From Bacteroidota bacterium (GTDB lineage: Bacteria; Bacteroidota; Bacteroidia; Bacteroidales; VadinHA17): a stretch of 6,480 bases of DNA. Of the stretch, positions 1 to 6,480 are shown piece by piece. The stretch covers positions 1-6,480 of the forward strand of contig VGGM01000096.1 in the NCBI GenBank assembly GCA_016868515.1, written 5' to 3'. Numbering within the stretch: the first letter of the stretch is position 1; each line of letters opens with the position of its first letter. Made by a program: the position numbers and the translations under genes. A model generated the notes under the pieces. It was not told the DNA's origin. It did not search any database and saw nothing but the letters and a program-made list of their open reading frames with translations.

Positions 1-465
1 AAGGAAATACCTGTAATATTTGTTTCAACCGGTGCACACCTCGATTACCATACTCCATCGGACACGAAGGAGAGAATCAATTATGAGGGTATGATATCGA
101 TTTCTGATTACCTTTATGGTATTATTCAAACGGTGGCCAACAGTGAGGAACGCCTTGTATTCCAGGAAGCTGGTCCGAAAGACGGGGGAAGCCGGGGCAT
201 GAGAAGAAAAGGGGTAACCCTTGGAATTATGCCTGACTTCGCAGGTAATGTTAAAGATGGTCTGCGGGCCGATTTTGTTACTCCCGGCCGGCCTGCAGCC
301 CTGGGTGGCATGAAACGCGGTGATATTATCAGGTCAGTTAATGGTAAACCTGTTAGCAACATTGAAGACTATATGTTCAGGCTGAACCAGCTCAAGCAGG
401 GAGAGACCATAACAGTTGAGATTGACCGCGATGGTAAGAAAGAGGTTTTACTGATTCAACTCTGA
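1..465 (+). CDS. M28-family zinc peptidase with C-terminal PDZ domain (C-terminal part only)
   Basis: The reading frame is open from base 1 to the TGA at 463-465, so the N-terminal part lies outside the window and 155 residues are visible. Near its start is G-A-H-L-D-Y-H-T-P-S-D-T (visible residues 11-22). This is the typical end of an M28 aminopeptidase catalytic domain, in which the His of 'DYH' (visible residue 17) is a zinc ligand. After a helix and linker, residues from about 65 to the end form a PDZ domain, with V-T-L-G-I-M-P-D-F as the ligand-binding loop region and G-R-P-A-A-L-G-G-M-K-R-G-D-I-I as the conserved core. M28 peptidases carrying a PDZ domain are usually exported and hydrolyse peptides at the N-terminus; export cannot be checked here because the signal peptide is missing. 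The next gene starts 22 nt downstream, suggesting co-transcription. Family assignment is firm; substrate is unknown. Confidence 0.9.
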   Translation, partial: KEIPVIFVSTGAHLDYHTPSDTKERINYEGMISISDYLYGIIQTVANSEERLVFQEAGPKDGGSRGMRRKGVTLGIMPDFAGNVKDGLRADFVTPGRPAALGGMKRGDIIRSVNGKPVSNIEDYMFRLNQLKQGETITVEIDRDGKKEVLLIQL

Positions 466-487
466 AAACAAAAGAAAAACTCATAAG

Positions 488-1327
488 ATGAAGAATATCA
501 TTTATTGGTTCCTTGCGGTCGTAATAACGATATCAGCGGCAATATATCAGCGCAGTACAGGACCTACCTACCCAATGAGAGCCGAGGTTAATGTAAACGG
601 AGAAGTTTACAGGATAAAACTTGTCAGAAGCCTTGGACTTGATGAGAGACCCTCGGTAAGGCTCGCCATATTCGATGAAACAGCATCAGCGAAGCTTTTT
701 TACAAGAGATTCAGAACAGACGACCCCTATATGGAGACCGACTTCATATTCGGCATGGATGAGATGAAGGGATTCTTCGCCGCTGTTCCGCCGCAACCAC
801 CTGCAGGAAAGTTGCAGTACTACATTGAAATAACTGATTCAGGCGGTACACAAACCCTGTTCAGGGAGGCTCCTGTCGTTATTCGTTTCAAGGGGGCCGT
901 TCCGGGATGGGCATTGACGCCGCATATACTGCTTATGTTCTTTGCAATGCTCTTCTCGACGGCTGCCGGACTGATGGCAGCTTTCGGTAACGAATCGCAG
1001 AGAAGATACGGGATTGTTACACTGGTATTACTGCTCGCCGGCGGTATGATACTCGGTCCGGTTGTCCAGTATTACGCTTTCGGTGAGTTCTGGACCGGAG
1101 TACCGTTCGGCTGGGATCTTACCGATAACAAGACACTTGTTTCGGTTCTGTTCTGGGTACTGGCTGTGGTAATGAATTACCGGCGCAAAAAACCGGCGTA
1201 TACAATCATCGCCGCCGCCGTCCTGCTGCTTGTGTATTCCATTCCTCACAGCATGTTCGGCTCTGAACTCGACTTTGCAACAGGTGAAATAAAACAGGCT
1301 ATGTTACCATTTATTTCAACCATGTAG
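488..1327 (+). CDS. Conserved-looking multi-pass membrane protein of unknown function
   Basis: I do not recognise a named family for this 279-residue protein. An N-terminal hydrophobic segment (about residues 4-20) acts as a signal anchor. It is followed by a hydrophilic domain (about 25-138) rich in alternating strand-like segments, probably a periplasmic beta-sandwich. Four further membrane segments follow at about 143-165, 174-195, 215-230 and 236-255. Between the second and third of these is a loop with G-P-V-V-Q-Y-Y-A-F-G and P-F-G-W-D-L-T-D-N-K-T (about 190-216). This loop is polar, Gly/aromatic-rich and looks constrained. Histidines sit at the start of the first C-terminal segment (H146) and the end of the last (H254, in S-I-P-H-S). 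The ATG at 488 follows an A-rich stretch with no Shine-Dalgarno sequence, as is usual in Bacteroidetes. It lies 22 nt after the M28 peptidase gene, so the two are probably one transcript. Coding status is firm; function is open. Confidence 0.85.
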   Translation: MKNIIYWFLAVVITISAAIYQRSTGPTYPMRAEVNVNGEVYRIKLVRSLGLDERPSVRLAIFDETASAKLFYKRFRTDDPYMETDFIFGMDEMKGFFAAVPPQPPAGKLQYYIEITDSGGTQTLFREAPVVIRFKGAVPGWALTPHILLMFFAMLFSTAAGLMAAFGNESQRRYGIVTLVLLLAGGMILGPVVQYYAFGEFWTGVPFGWDLTDNKTLVSVLFWVLAVVMNYRRKKPAYTIIAAAVLLLVYSIPHSMFGSELDFATGEIKQAMLPFISTM

Positions 1328-1434
1328 TTTTTTTTGCAGCCCATGCAGCGTTTTGCGCTGCCCGCAGTCATTATTCCGGAAAACTTGAAACTGTGGGTGC
1401 AGCATTGCAAATAAAGACTACTACACCGGGAAAA
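1328..1434 (+). other. Intergenic region with T8 run, small hairpin and TGCAGC repeats
   Basis: This gap separates the membrane-protein gene from the sigma factor gene. A run of eight T (1328-1335) follows the stop codon directly. Next comes a perfect 6-bp inverted repeat, GCAGCG (1345-1350) and CGCTGC (1356-1361), with a 5-nt loop. TGCAGC occurs three times (1335-1340, 1344-1349, 1398-1403). The T run lies before the hairpin rather than after it, so this is not a normal intrinsic terminator on the plus strand. On the minus strand the run would read as A, so it is not a terminator there either. The region probably holds the promoter of the sigma operon, but no match to the Bacteroidetes -7 box (TAnnTTTG) is convincing. 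Confidence 0.4.
1379..1413 (+). promoter_or_regulatory. Tentative ECF-type promoter for the sigma operon
   Basis: The sequence around 1379-1391 reads GAAAACTTGAAAC, resembling the 'GAAC/GAAAC' core of ECF-sigma -35 elements. An A-rich element, TGCAAATAA, lies 19 nt after the ACTT. ECF sigma genes often activate their own promoter, which would fit here. If this is real, transcription would start near 1415-1425 and would support the ATG at 1435 over the GTG at 1393 as the start codon. The match is loose and short enough to occur by chance, so this is a guess. Confidence 0.15.
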
Positions 1435-1995
1435 ATGGTTAATGTTGAAGCGGCTTACAAAAACATACACCAGGATCTGATAGACGGGTGTATAGCCGGA
1501 GACCAGAAAGCACAGTTTCAGGTCTACAAGTTGTACTTCAAGGCGATGTACAACACCAGTCTGAGAATTGTAAACGATACATTGGAAGCTGAGGACATTA
1601 TGCAGGAGGCATTCCTTTCAGCTTTTGAGAAAATCGGAACATATTCAGGTGCGGTGAGTTTCGGAGCCTGGCTTAAGAGGATCGTGATCAACAAGTCGCT
1701 CGATTACCTCAACAAGAAGAAAGTGATCTTTGAAGAGATTGAAAAACACGGAGAGCTTCACGATGACAGCGGTGAGGAGATTGAATCGAAGCAAATATTC
1801 GAAAACCGGCTGGAGAAGGTAAAGGAGGCTATCGAAAGACTGCCGGAAGGTTACAAGGTCATACTGAACCTTTATATGATTGAAGGTTATGACCATGATG
1901 AGATTGGAGATATTCTGAAAATATCGAGCAGCACATCGAGATCGCAGCTTTCAAGAGCCAAACAGAAGCTTGTGGCAGAACTCAGATACAGCTAA
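1435..1995 (+). CDS. ECF-family RNA polymerase sigma factor (sigma-70 family, RpoE-like)
   Basis: This 186-residue protein directs RNA polymerase to a specific promoter set, acting in the cytoplasm. Its length and two-domain build match ECF sigma factors. Region 2 spans about residues 24-92, with the core-polymerase-binding motif E-D-I-M-Q-E-A-F-L-S-A-F at 53-64 and the following aromatic/basic strand (F-G-A-W-L-K-R-I-V-I-N) at 76-86. An acidic linker (100-120) joins it to region 4 (about 126-182), where L-P-E-G-Y and the helix-turn-helix H-D-E-I-G-D-I-L-K-I-S-S-S-T-S-R-S-Q-L lie at 136-140 and 154-172. The frame also opens at a GTG at 1393, which would add 14 residues (M-G-A-A-L-Q-I-K...) without family character. 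I prefer the ATG at 1435 because region 2 then begins at a normal distance. The candidate anti-sigma gene starts 10 nt after its stop, implying co-transcription and an autoregulated operon. The promoter specificity is not known. Confidence 0.93.
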   Translation: MVNVEAAYKNIHQDLIDGCIAGDQKAQFQVYKLYFKAMYNTSLRIVNDTLEAEDIMQEAFLSAFEKIGTYSGAVSFGAWLKRIVINKSLDYLNKKKVIFEEIEKHGELHDDSGEEIESKQIFENRLEKVKEAIERLPEGYKVILNLYMIEGYDHDEIGDILKISSSTSRSQLSRAKQKLVAELRYS

Positions 1996-2005
1996 AATTA
2001 CGACA

Positions 2006-2569
2006 ATGAAAGATATAGAAGAAATAATCAGGCAAAACAGGCACTTCTTCGATGATGCCGAGCCTTCAATGGGACACATTGAGCGGTTCAGGGCAAAACT
2101 TGAAGTAAGGTTCGCCACCAGAAGGAAGATCAATATCGGGCCATACCTGCTCAGAGCCGCTGCTGTTACCCTTCTGCTTACACTCTCCTCGTTGTGGACA
2201 TGGGAACATTTCATCAGGCCTGAGAGCAGGAGGATGACACTCAGCCAGGTTTCTCCTCAATACCGCGAAGTGGAAAGCTACTATGTCAGTCAGGTTAATA
2301 TGCTGCAGGTTGAGATTCTCAATATTGCGGCATTGGCAGGCGATGAGCAGAAGAGAATGCTTGATGAGGAGATCAGGAACATGGATGTATCATTCAGGGA
2401 ACTGCAGAAGGAACTTAAGACAAACCCCAACGACGAAAGGGTAATCAATGCCATGATAGAACATTACCAGACCAAGGTTGAAGTTATGTCTTTTATCCTC
2501 AACCAGCTTAAAGAGATAAGGAATGAAAACCAGAATAGAACAGAGGAAAATGAAAAAGTCAGCATATAA
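2006..2569 (+). CDS. Single-pass membrane protein, probable anti-sigma factor
   Basis: This 187-residue protein has an N-terminal cytoplasmic part (1-44), one membrane segment (about 47-68, Y-L-L-R-A-A-A-V-T-L-L-L-T-L-S-S-L-W) and a C-terminal part of about 115 residues outside the membrane. The N-terminus contains P-S-M-G-H-I-E-R-F-R-A-K-L (20-32), a motif I associate with anti-sigma proteins encoded after ECF sigma genes in Bacteroidetes. There is no cysteine and no H-x3-C-x2-C zinc motif, so it is not a classical ZAS anti-sigma factor. The outer part (about 88-175) is predicted to be helical and highly charged, with many Glu/Lys/Gln residues, and may form a helical hairpin or coiled coil. 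The ATG at 2006 lies 10 nt after the sigma stop. The frame could start at 1970, inside the sigma gene, but the added residues match nothing. The role is inferred from position and topology; direct binding is not shown. Confidence 0.8.
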   Translation: MKDIEEIIRQNRHFFDDAEPSMGHIERFRAKLEVRFATRRKINIGPYLLRAAAVTLLLTLSSLWTWEHFIRPESRRMTLSQVSPQYREVESYYVSQVNMLQVEILNIAALAGDEQKRMLDEEIRNMDVSFRELQKELKTNPNDERVINAMIEHYQTKVEVMSFILNQLKEIRNENQNRTEENEKVSI

Positions 2570-3629
2570 GACCATCAGTGTCACAGCAGCCCTCCTTATC
2601 CTGACCGCGTGGGTAGCGCCCTCTCAGGAGGTATCAAGGGACTACAGCAGAACCTTTACTGTTACTCCCTCTGAAGGTGTGGTTATTTCAAACAGATACG
2701 GCGATGTAACTGTTGAAACATGGAACAGTAACGAAGTGGTTATTGAGGTAAAGGTAAAGGTCGAACTGTCGAGCCGTGATCGTTCGGAAAGGCTTGTTGA
2801 ACTGATTAACATCGATTTCTTTGAGAATGATACCGCTGTTGGGGCAACAACCAGGCTCGATGACAGGTTCTCGGCAACCACCAGAGGTACAGGGACCAAC
2901 AGATTCAGTATCGATTACAAAGTAAAAATGCCCGCAGGAAACAACCTTGAAATTTCAAACAGGTACGGTAACGTAAAGATAACCGAACACCCGGGCAGGG
3001 TTAACATCAATGTCAGGTATGGAAACTTCTATGCGCTGAAATTAACCCGTGGGAACGAGAAACCAATAAACACAATATCAGTCTCTTACGGCAAGGCGGT
3101 GATTGAAGAAGCCAACTGGCTGTCAGTTATTGCAAGGTATGCACCGGAGGTAACGGTTACAAGAGTGCAGGCCATGATGATCGACAGCAGATACTCAAAA
3201 GTCATTGTTGATAAGGCTGGTTCAATAGTTGCTGACTCGAAATATGATAACATTTCACTCAGAGAGGTTAACAACTTCGTTGCGGAAACTGGCTATGCTT
3301 CCGTGAAGATTGGCTCGCTGTCGGGTAAACTCGATCTTACAACAAGATATGGTTCTGTTGAGGTTACTTCGATTCCTGCAGGGTTTGAAGCAATTAATAT
3401 TGATGCTGCCTATACTGGTGTCGGACTGGGCATTGCCCCTGCCGCCGAGTACAGACTCGATGCAAGAGTAAGCTATGCAGGTCTGACATACTGCGAGGAA
3501 TGCCTTGATATTCAGAGGCGGATCGTTGAATCGACCTCACGGGAAATAGCAGGTGTGGCAGGAACGGATCCCAATCCTCAGGCCACAGTTACAATCCGCG
3601 CCTCTTACGGATCAGTCAGGCTACGTTAG
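2550..3629 (+). CDS. Exported DUF4097-like beta-solenoid protein with R-Y-G repeats
   Basis: This 359-residue protein has a signal peptide (about residues 1-26: M-K-K start, hydrophobic core T-A-A-L-L-I-L-T-A-W-V-A, then P-S-Q). It resembles the DUF4097 'putative adhesin' family, whose members form right-handed beta-solenoids. A short motif of the form R/S-Y-G-x-V recurs with Tyr at residues 50, 139, 157, 180, 197, 215, 232, 249, 267, 288, 309 and 353. Spacing is 17-23 residues between 139 and 309, one solenoid rung each. The only two cysteines form Y-C-E-E-C (314-318), possibly a disulfide near the C-terminal end. The ATG at 2550 has GAGG just upstream and gives a normal signal peptide; a start at 2523 would add nine charged residues. 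The gene overlaps the anti-sigma gene by 20 nt, suggesting translational coupling. It may be a sigma target or an envelope sensor partner; no enzyme motif is visible. Confidence 0.85.
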   Translation: MKKSAYKTISVTAALLILTAWVAPSQEVSRDYSRTFTVTPSEGVVISNRYGDVTVETWNSNEVVIEVKVKVELSSRDRSERLVELINIDFFENDTAVGATTRLDDRFSATTRGTGTNRFSIDYKVKMPAGNNLEISNRYGNVKITEHPGRVNINVRYGNFYALKLTRGNEKPINTISVSYGKAVIEEANWLSVIARYAPEVTVTRVQAMMIDSRYSKVIVDKAGSIVADSKYDNISLREVNNFVAETGYASVKIGSLSGKLDLTTRYGSVEVTSIPAGFEAINIDAAYTGVGLGIAPAAEYRLDARVSYAGLTYCEECLDIQRRIVESTSREIAGVAGTDPNPQATVTIRASYGSVRLR

Positions 3630-3802
3630 CTGAGAATTCCCCCCCCGGGCTGACTTTCGGGACAACCATTGCCTCAGAAAGTTTCCCCGTTGTCGGTATC
3701 CCCTTTAATATCGGGCTCAGCCTCGACTATTTTCATTCATGCATTGAATTGGTTCCCGATTTGTTCTAAATTTGTAGTTCCAACCAATAAATCCATCAGC
3801 TC
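3630..3802 (+). other. Intergenic region between solenoid and M16 peptidase genes
   Basis: This 173-bp stretch holds a run of eight C (3639-3646) followed by GGG, and two short inverted repeats that cannot both form: ACTTTC (3653-3658) with GAAAGT (3677-3682), and GACAAC (3661-3666) with GTTGTC (3689-3694). Neither is followed by a T run, so no intrinsic terminator for the upstream operon is evident. The right part (3744-3774) carries the promoter of the M16 gene. I see no small ORF or RNA gene in it. Confidence 0.5.
3744..3774 (+). promoter_or_regulatory. Bacteroidetes-type promoter of the M16 peptidase gene
   Basis: The -7 element TAAATTTG (3767-3774) matches the Bacteroidetes consensus TAnnTTTG exactly. 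A -33 element TTG (3744-3746) lies 20 nt upstream, within the usual spacing. Transcription would start near 3780, giving a leader of about 20-25 nt before the ATG at 3803. This form is read by the primary sigma factor of the phylum, so the M16 gene is probably transcribed independently of the ECF sigma encoded upstream. Confidence 0.65.
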
Positions 3803-6480
3803 ATGAAAAGAGTAGTGCTATTTTCACTTCTGGTTATGATGATAATTGTATCATGTAAACCGGAAAAATTTAAAACTACCTCCAACAAGGACAGTAACGG
3901 CTTCAGCTATATTACTGTTTCTGATGACCCATTCAGGGCGAGAGTCTATACTCTCGAGAACGGACTTACGGTTTACCTCTCAAAAAATACCGATCAGCCA
4001 AGGATATCAGCCCTTATCGGGGTTAAGGCCGGATCGGCATATGAAGATCCCAACGCCACCGGCCTGGCTCACTACCTTGAGCATATGATGTTCAAGGGAA
4101 CCAGCAAGATCGGTGCAATGAACTGGGAAGCCGAGAGAGTGCTTCTCGACCAGATTTCCGATCTGTTCGAGAGCCACAGAAATGCAGCAGAACAGGAGGA
4201 AAAAAGGGCCATATACATGAAGATTGACAGCCTCAGCAATATAGCAGCCGGTTATGTCGCAACTGCTGAACTCGACAAACTCTACTCGGCAATCGGCGAC
4301 AATATGCTGAATGCCGGGACAAGCTATGAATCAACCATATATATGTGCGAGGTCCCCAAAAATGAGATCGGAAAATGGGCGAAGATTGAGTCTGAGAGAT
4401 TCTCCGATGTAGTGCTCAGGCTGTTTCATACTGAACTCGAAACGGTTTACGAAGAGTTCAACATGTACCAGGACATGGATGATACAAGAGCTGGTGACAT
4501 GATGATGAAAATGCTCTTCCCGGAACACCCGTACGGCAGGAACATAATCGGATTGCCCGAGCATCTGAAGAATCCCTCGATGGTTGAAATCAGGAAATTC
4601 ATCGAGAACTACTACGTTCCAAACAATATGTCAATAAGCCTTTCAGGGGATTTTGAATTTGAACCCGTAATAGAACTTATAGATCAATACTTTGGCAAAA
4701 TGCAGAGTTCAGAGGTAACTAAGCCTGTGAGGCCTGCAGAGAAAGAGCTCACATCTGTTCAGAAAGCAGAGGTTTTCGGTCCGGAAGAGGAGTATGTCAG
4801 CATTGCCTGGAGAACAGGTGGTACAGGTACTCAGGACGAGCTGTTAGGTACAGTTACAGCTAACCTTCTGTTCAACCGGCAGGCCGGACTTATGGATATC
4901 AACCTCAATCAGGCACAGAAGGTCAAGAGCAGCAGTGCATCGGCATATGTCATTAAAGACTATGGCATTTTCGGGTTTGACGGGTACCCGCGGCAAGGGC
5001 AATCGCTTGAATCAGTGGAGGAACTGATGTTTGAACAGCTTGAACTAATCAGGAATGGAGAATTCGAAGACTGGATGCTGGAGGCTATAATCAATAATGC
5101 CAAGCTGAATTATATGAGATCGCTGGAAAGATCATTTTCAAGAGCTTACATGATGATAAACAGCTTTATTAATGAAACTCCGTTTAACGAATATGTCAGC
5201 TTTATTGACAGGCTTGGCACCATTACCAGGGAACAGGTTATAAGTTTTGCAAATGAGAAACTGGCAGATAATTACGTTGTAGTCTATAAAAGAATAGGCG
5301 AGAACACCGCACTGGTGAAAGTTGAAAAACCCGAGATCACCCCTGTTACAATTAACAGGGACCAGGAATCGGATTTTGCCAAAACCCTTCTGGCAGAGAA
5401 GTCGCCGGCTATAGAGCCCGTTTTTGTTGATTTCGGTAAGTCGCTGGAAAAGAAAGAGATATCGGAGGGACTCCAGCTTTACTATGCCCCCAACGATGTT
5501 AACGGACTCTTTTCGCTGTCAATTATGGCAGAGGTTGGCAAGGATCACGATATCAGACTGCCCGTTGCATTTGGCTATGGTTCTCTTCTCGGAGCCGGCG
5601 AATTGGATGCAGAAACCCTGAAAAAGGAGTTATACCGCTATGGGCTTACCCTATCAATGAACTCGGGAGAGAGGCAGACGACAATTACAATTTCGGGTCT
5701 GGACGAGAATCTGGGAAAAGGACTGGAAATAGTATCCCAGGTATTGGGGGAGATCATACCCGACCAGGAAGTGCTTGATGCATACATTGGAAAATTACTC
5801 AAAGAGCGCGAGGACAATAAAAAGAACATGCCCGTTATCAGGGCTGCACTGGAGAATTACAGCTTTTTCGGCAAAGACTCACCTACCCTTTATCAGATTC
5901 CGGAAGAAGAACTGAAGGCGCTGAAGGCTGACGAGCTTACCGGTCTGATAAAAGAGATAGTGTCATACCCGCTGATGATATCCTATTACGGACCATCATC
6001 ATTCGAAAGCATAGCCAGTGCAGTTTCAGGTGACATAATACCTCAGGCTGAGAAGAGAATTGTTCCTGAGAGAAAGGAAAGGGTTCCTGTAATAAACAAC
6101 AAGCCTGTCGTTTATGTAGTCGACTTCGACATCAGCCAGGCCAACATCTCAATTACTGCCAACTGTGAAATCCTAAACAGTTCAATGGTTCCTGAAATAC
6201 AGATATTCAACAACTATTTTAACCCCATTGTATTTCAGGAGATAAGGGAAGCCAAAGGTCTTGCCTATACGGCAACAGCTTCGGTGCAACCGCCCTCATA
6301 TGCAGGACAAATGGTACGGTACAGAGCTTTTATGTCAACGCAGGCAGACAAGCTGGGTATTGCCGTTGACGGTATGAATGAACTAATGGACAGACTGCCG
6401 GGCGATGAAAAATCTTTCAGGCTTGCATGCGATGGCCTCATGAACAGCATAGCAACACAAAGGATTACAAACAGATCAAT
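3803..6480 (+). CDS. M16-family (insulinase-type) zinc peptidase lipoprotein, C-terminus beyond window
   Basis: The frame is open from the ATG at 3803 to the window edge, so 892 residues are visible; two-domain relatives are usually a little longer, so only a short C-terminal piece should be missing. The N-terminus is a lipoprotein signal (residues 1-17, lipobox I-V-S-C with Cys18), implying membrane attachment. The N-terminal M16 half has the inverted zinc motif H-Y-L-E-H (90-94; H90 and H94 zinc ligands, E93 catalytic) in L-A-H-Y-L-E-H-M-M-F-K-G-T, with the third ligand probably E218 in V-Y-E-E-F. The distance from H94 to E218 exceeds the common 76 or so residues because of a helical charged insert (about 105-165). 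The C-terminal half has G-Y-G-S-L-L-G (591-597) where the zinc motif would lie, so it is non-catalytic, but it keeps the substrate-binding F-Q-E-I-R...G-L-A-Y pair (R815, Y822). It should degrade peptides in a clam-shell chamber; substrate unknown. It has its own promoter. Confidence 0.93.
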   Translation, partial: MKRVVLFSLLVMMIIVSCKPEKFKTTSNKDSNGFSYITVSDDPFRARVYTLENGLTVYLSKNTDQPRISALIGVKAGSAYEDPNATGLAHYLEHMMFKGTSKIGAMNWEAERVLLDQISDLFESHRNAAEQEEKRAIYMKIDSLSNIAAGYVATAELDKLYSAIGDNMLNAGTSYESTIYMCEVPKNEIGKWAKIESERFSDVVLRLFHTELETVYEEFNMYQDMDDTRAGDMMMKMLFPEHPYGRNIIGLPEHLKNPSMVEIRKFIENYYVPNNMSISLSGDFEFEPVIELIDQYFGKMQSSEVTKPVRPAEKELTSVQKAEVFGPEEEYVSIAWRTGGTGTQDELLGTVTANLLFNRQAGLMDINLNQAQKVKSSSASAYVIKDYGIFGFDGYPRQGQSLESVEELMFEQLELIRNGEFEDWMLEAIINNAKLNYMRSLERSFSRAYMMINSFINETPFNEYVSFIDRLGTITREQVISFANEKLADNYVVVYKRIGENTALVKVEKPEITPVTINRDQESDFAKTLLAEKSPAIEPVFVDFGKSLEKKEISEGLQLYYAPNDVNGLFSLSIMAEVGKDHDIRLPVAFGYGSLLGAGELDAETLKKELYRYGLTLSMNSGERQTTITISGLDENLGKGLEIVSQVLGEIIPDQEVLDAYIGKLLKEREDNKKNMPVIRAALENYSFFGKDSPTLYQIPEEELKALKADELTGLIKEIVSYPLMISYYGPSSFESIASAVSGDIIPQAEKRIVPERKERVPVINNKPVVYVVDFDISQANISITANCEILNSSMVPEIQIFNNYFNPIVFQEIREAKGLAYTATASVQPPSYAGQMVRYRAFMSTQADKLGIAVDGMNELMDRLPGDEKSFRLACDGLMNSIATQRITNRS

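Noticed and set aside
1328..1361. Intrinsic terminator after the membrane-protein gene
   Set aside because: The T run precedes the hairpin, the opposite of the required order, and the stem is only 6 bp.
3639..3646. Run of eight C, considered as a phase-variation tract
   Set aside because: It lies ten bases after a stop codon and about 100 bases upstream of the promoter elements, outside any reading frame or promoter spacer, so slippage there has no evident effect. It could also be an assembly-sensitive homopolymer.
3653..3694. Inverted repeats considered as a terminator of the sigma operon
   Set aside because: The stems are only 6 bp with long loops, are mutually exclusive, and no T run follows.
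3846..4088. Open frame of 80 codons on the plus strand
   Set aside because: It lies wholly inside the M16 peptidase gene in another frame and has no protein-like character, whereas the M16 frame shows clear family motifs.
4331..4564. Minus-strand open frame inside the M16 gene
   Set aside because: It is antisense to a strongly supported coding region and has no recognisable motif or promoter. The same applies to the other minus-strand frames in the window.
1..6480. A defence system, CRISPR array, mobile element or biosynthetic cluster
   Set aside because: No transposase, integrase, nuclease or nucleotide-signalling genes and no spaced direct repeats or terminal inverted repeats were seen. 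All genes belong to peptidase, sigma-factor or envelope protein types.

Overview
The window looks like chromosomal DNA from a member of the Bacteroidetes (Bacteroidota). The evidence is a moderate GC content, start codons without convincing Shine-Dalgarno sequences, a clear Bacteroidetes-type promoter (TAAATTTG with an upstream TTG) before the last gene, and gene families typical of that phylum. I cannot name a genus. All five genes lie on the plus strand. I see no RNA genes, mobile elements, CRISPR array or attachment sites.

Layout: (1) 1-465 is the C-terminal end of an M28-type zinc peptidase that finishes in a PDZ domain. (2) 488-1327 is an unrecognised inner-membrane protein with one N-terminal and four C-terminal membrane segments, probably co-transcribed with the peptidase. 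(3) A 107-bp gap holds a T8 run, a small hairpin and three TGCAGC copies. (4) 1435-3629 is a compact three-gene unit: an ECF sigma factor, a single-pass membrane protein that is probably its anti-sigma factor, and an exported DUF4097-like beta-solenoid protein built on about twelve 'R-Y-G-x-V' rungs. The first two are 10 nt apart and the last two overlap by 20 nt. (5) A 173-bp gap carries the promoter. (6) 3803-6480 is a two-domain M16 (insulinase-type) lipoprotein peptidase with an active N-terminal half and an inactive C-terminal half, cut by the window edge.

How they may work together: the sigma/anti-sigma/solenoid unit reads as a cell-envelope signalling module in which the membrane protein holds the sigma factor until an envelope signal releases it. 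The solenoid protein may be a target, a sensor partner or a surface product. The flanking peptidases are exported housekeeping-type metalloproteases, and a functional tie to the sigma module is not shown by the sequence. Nothing here amounts to a clearly new system. The most interesting points are the regular tyrosine repeat of the solenoid protein, the zinc-free anti-sigma candidate and the unrecognised membrane protein.
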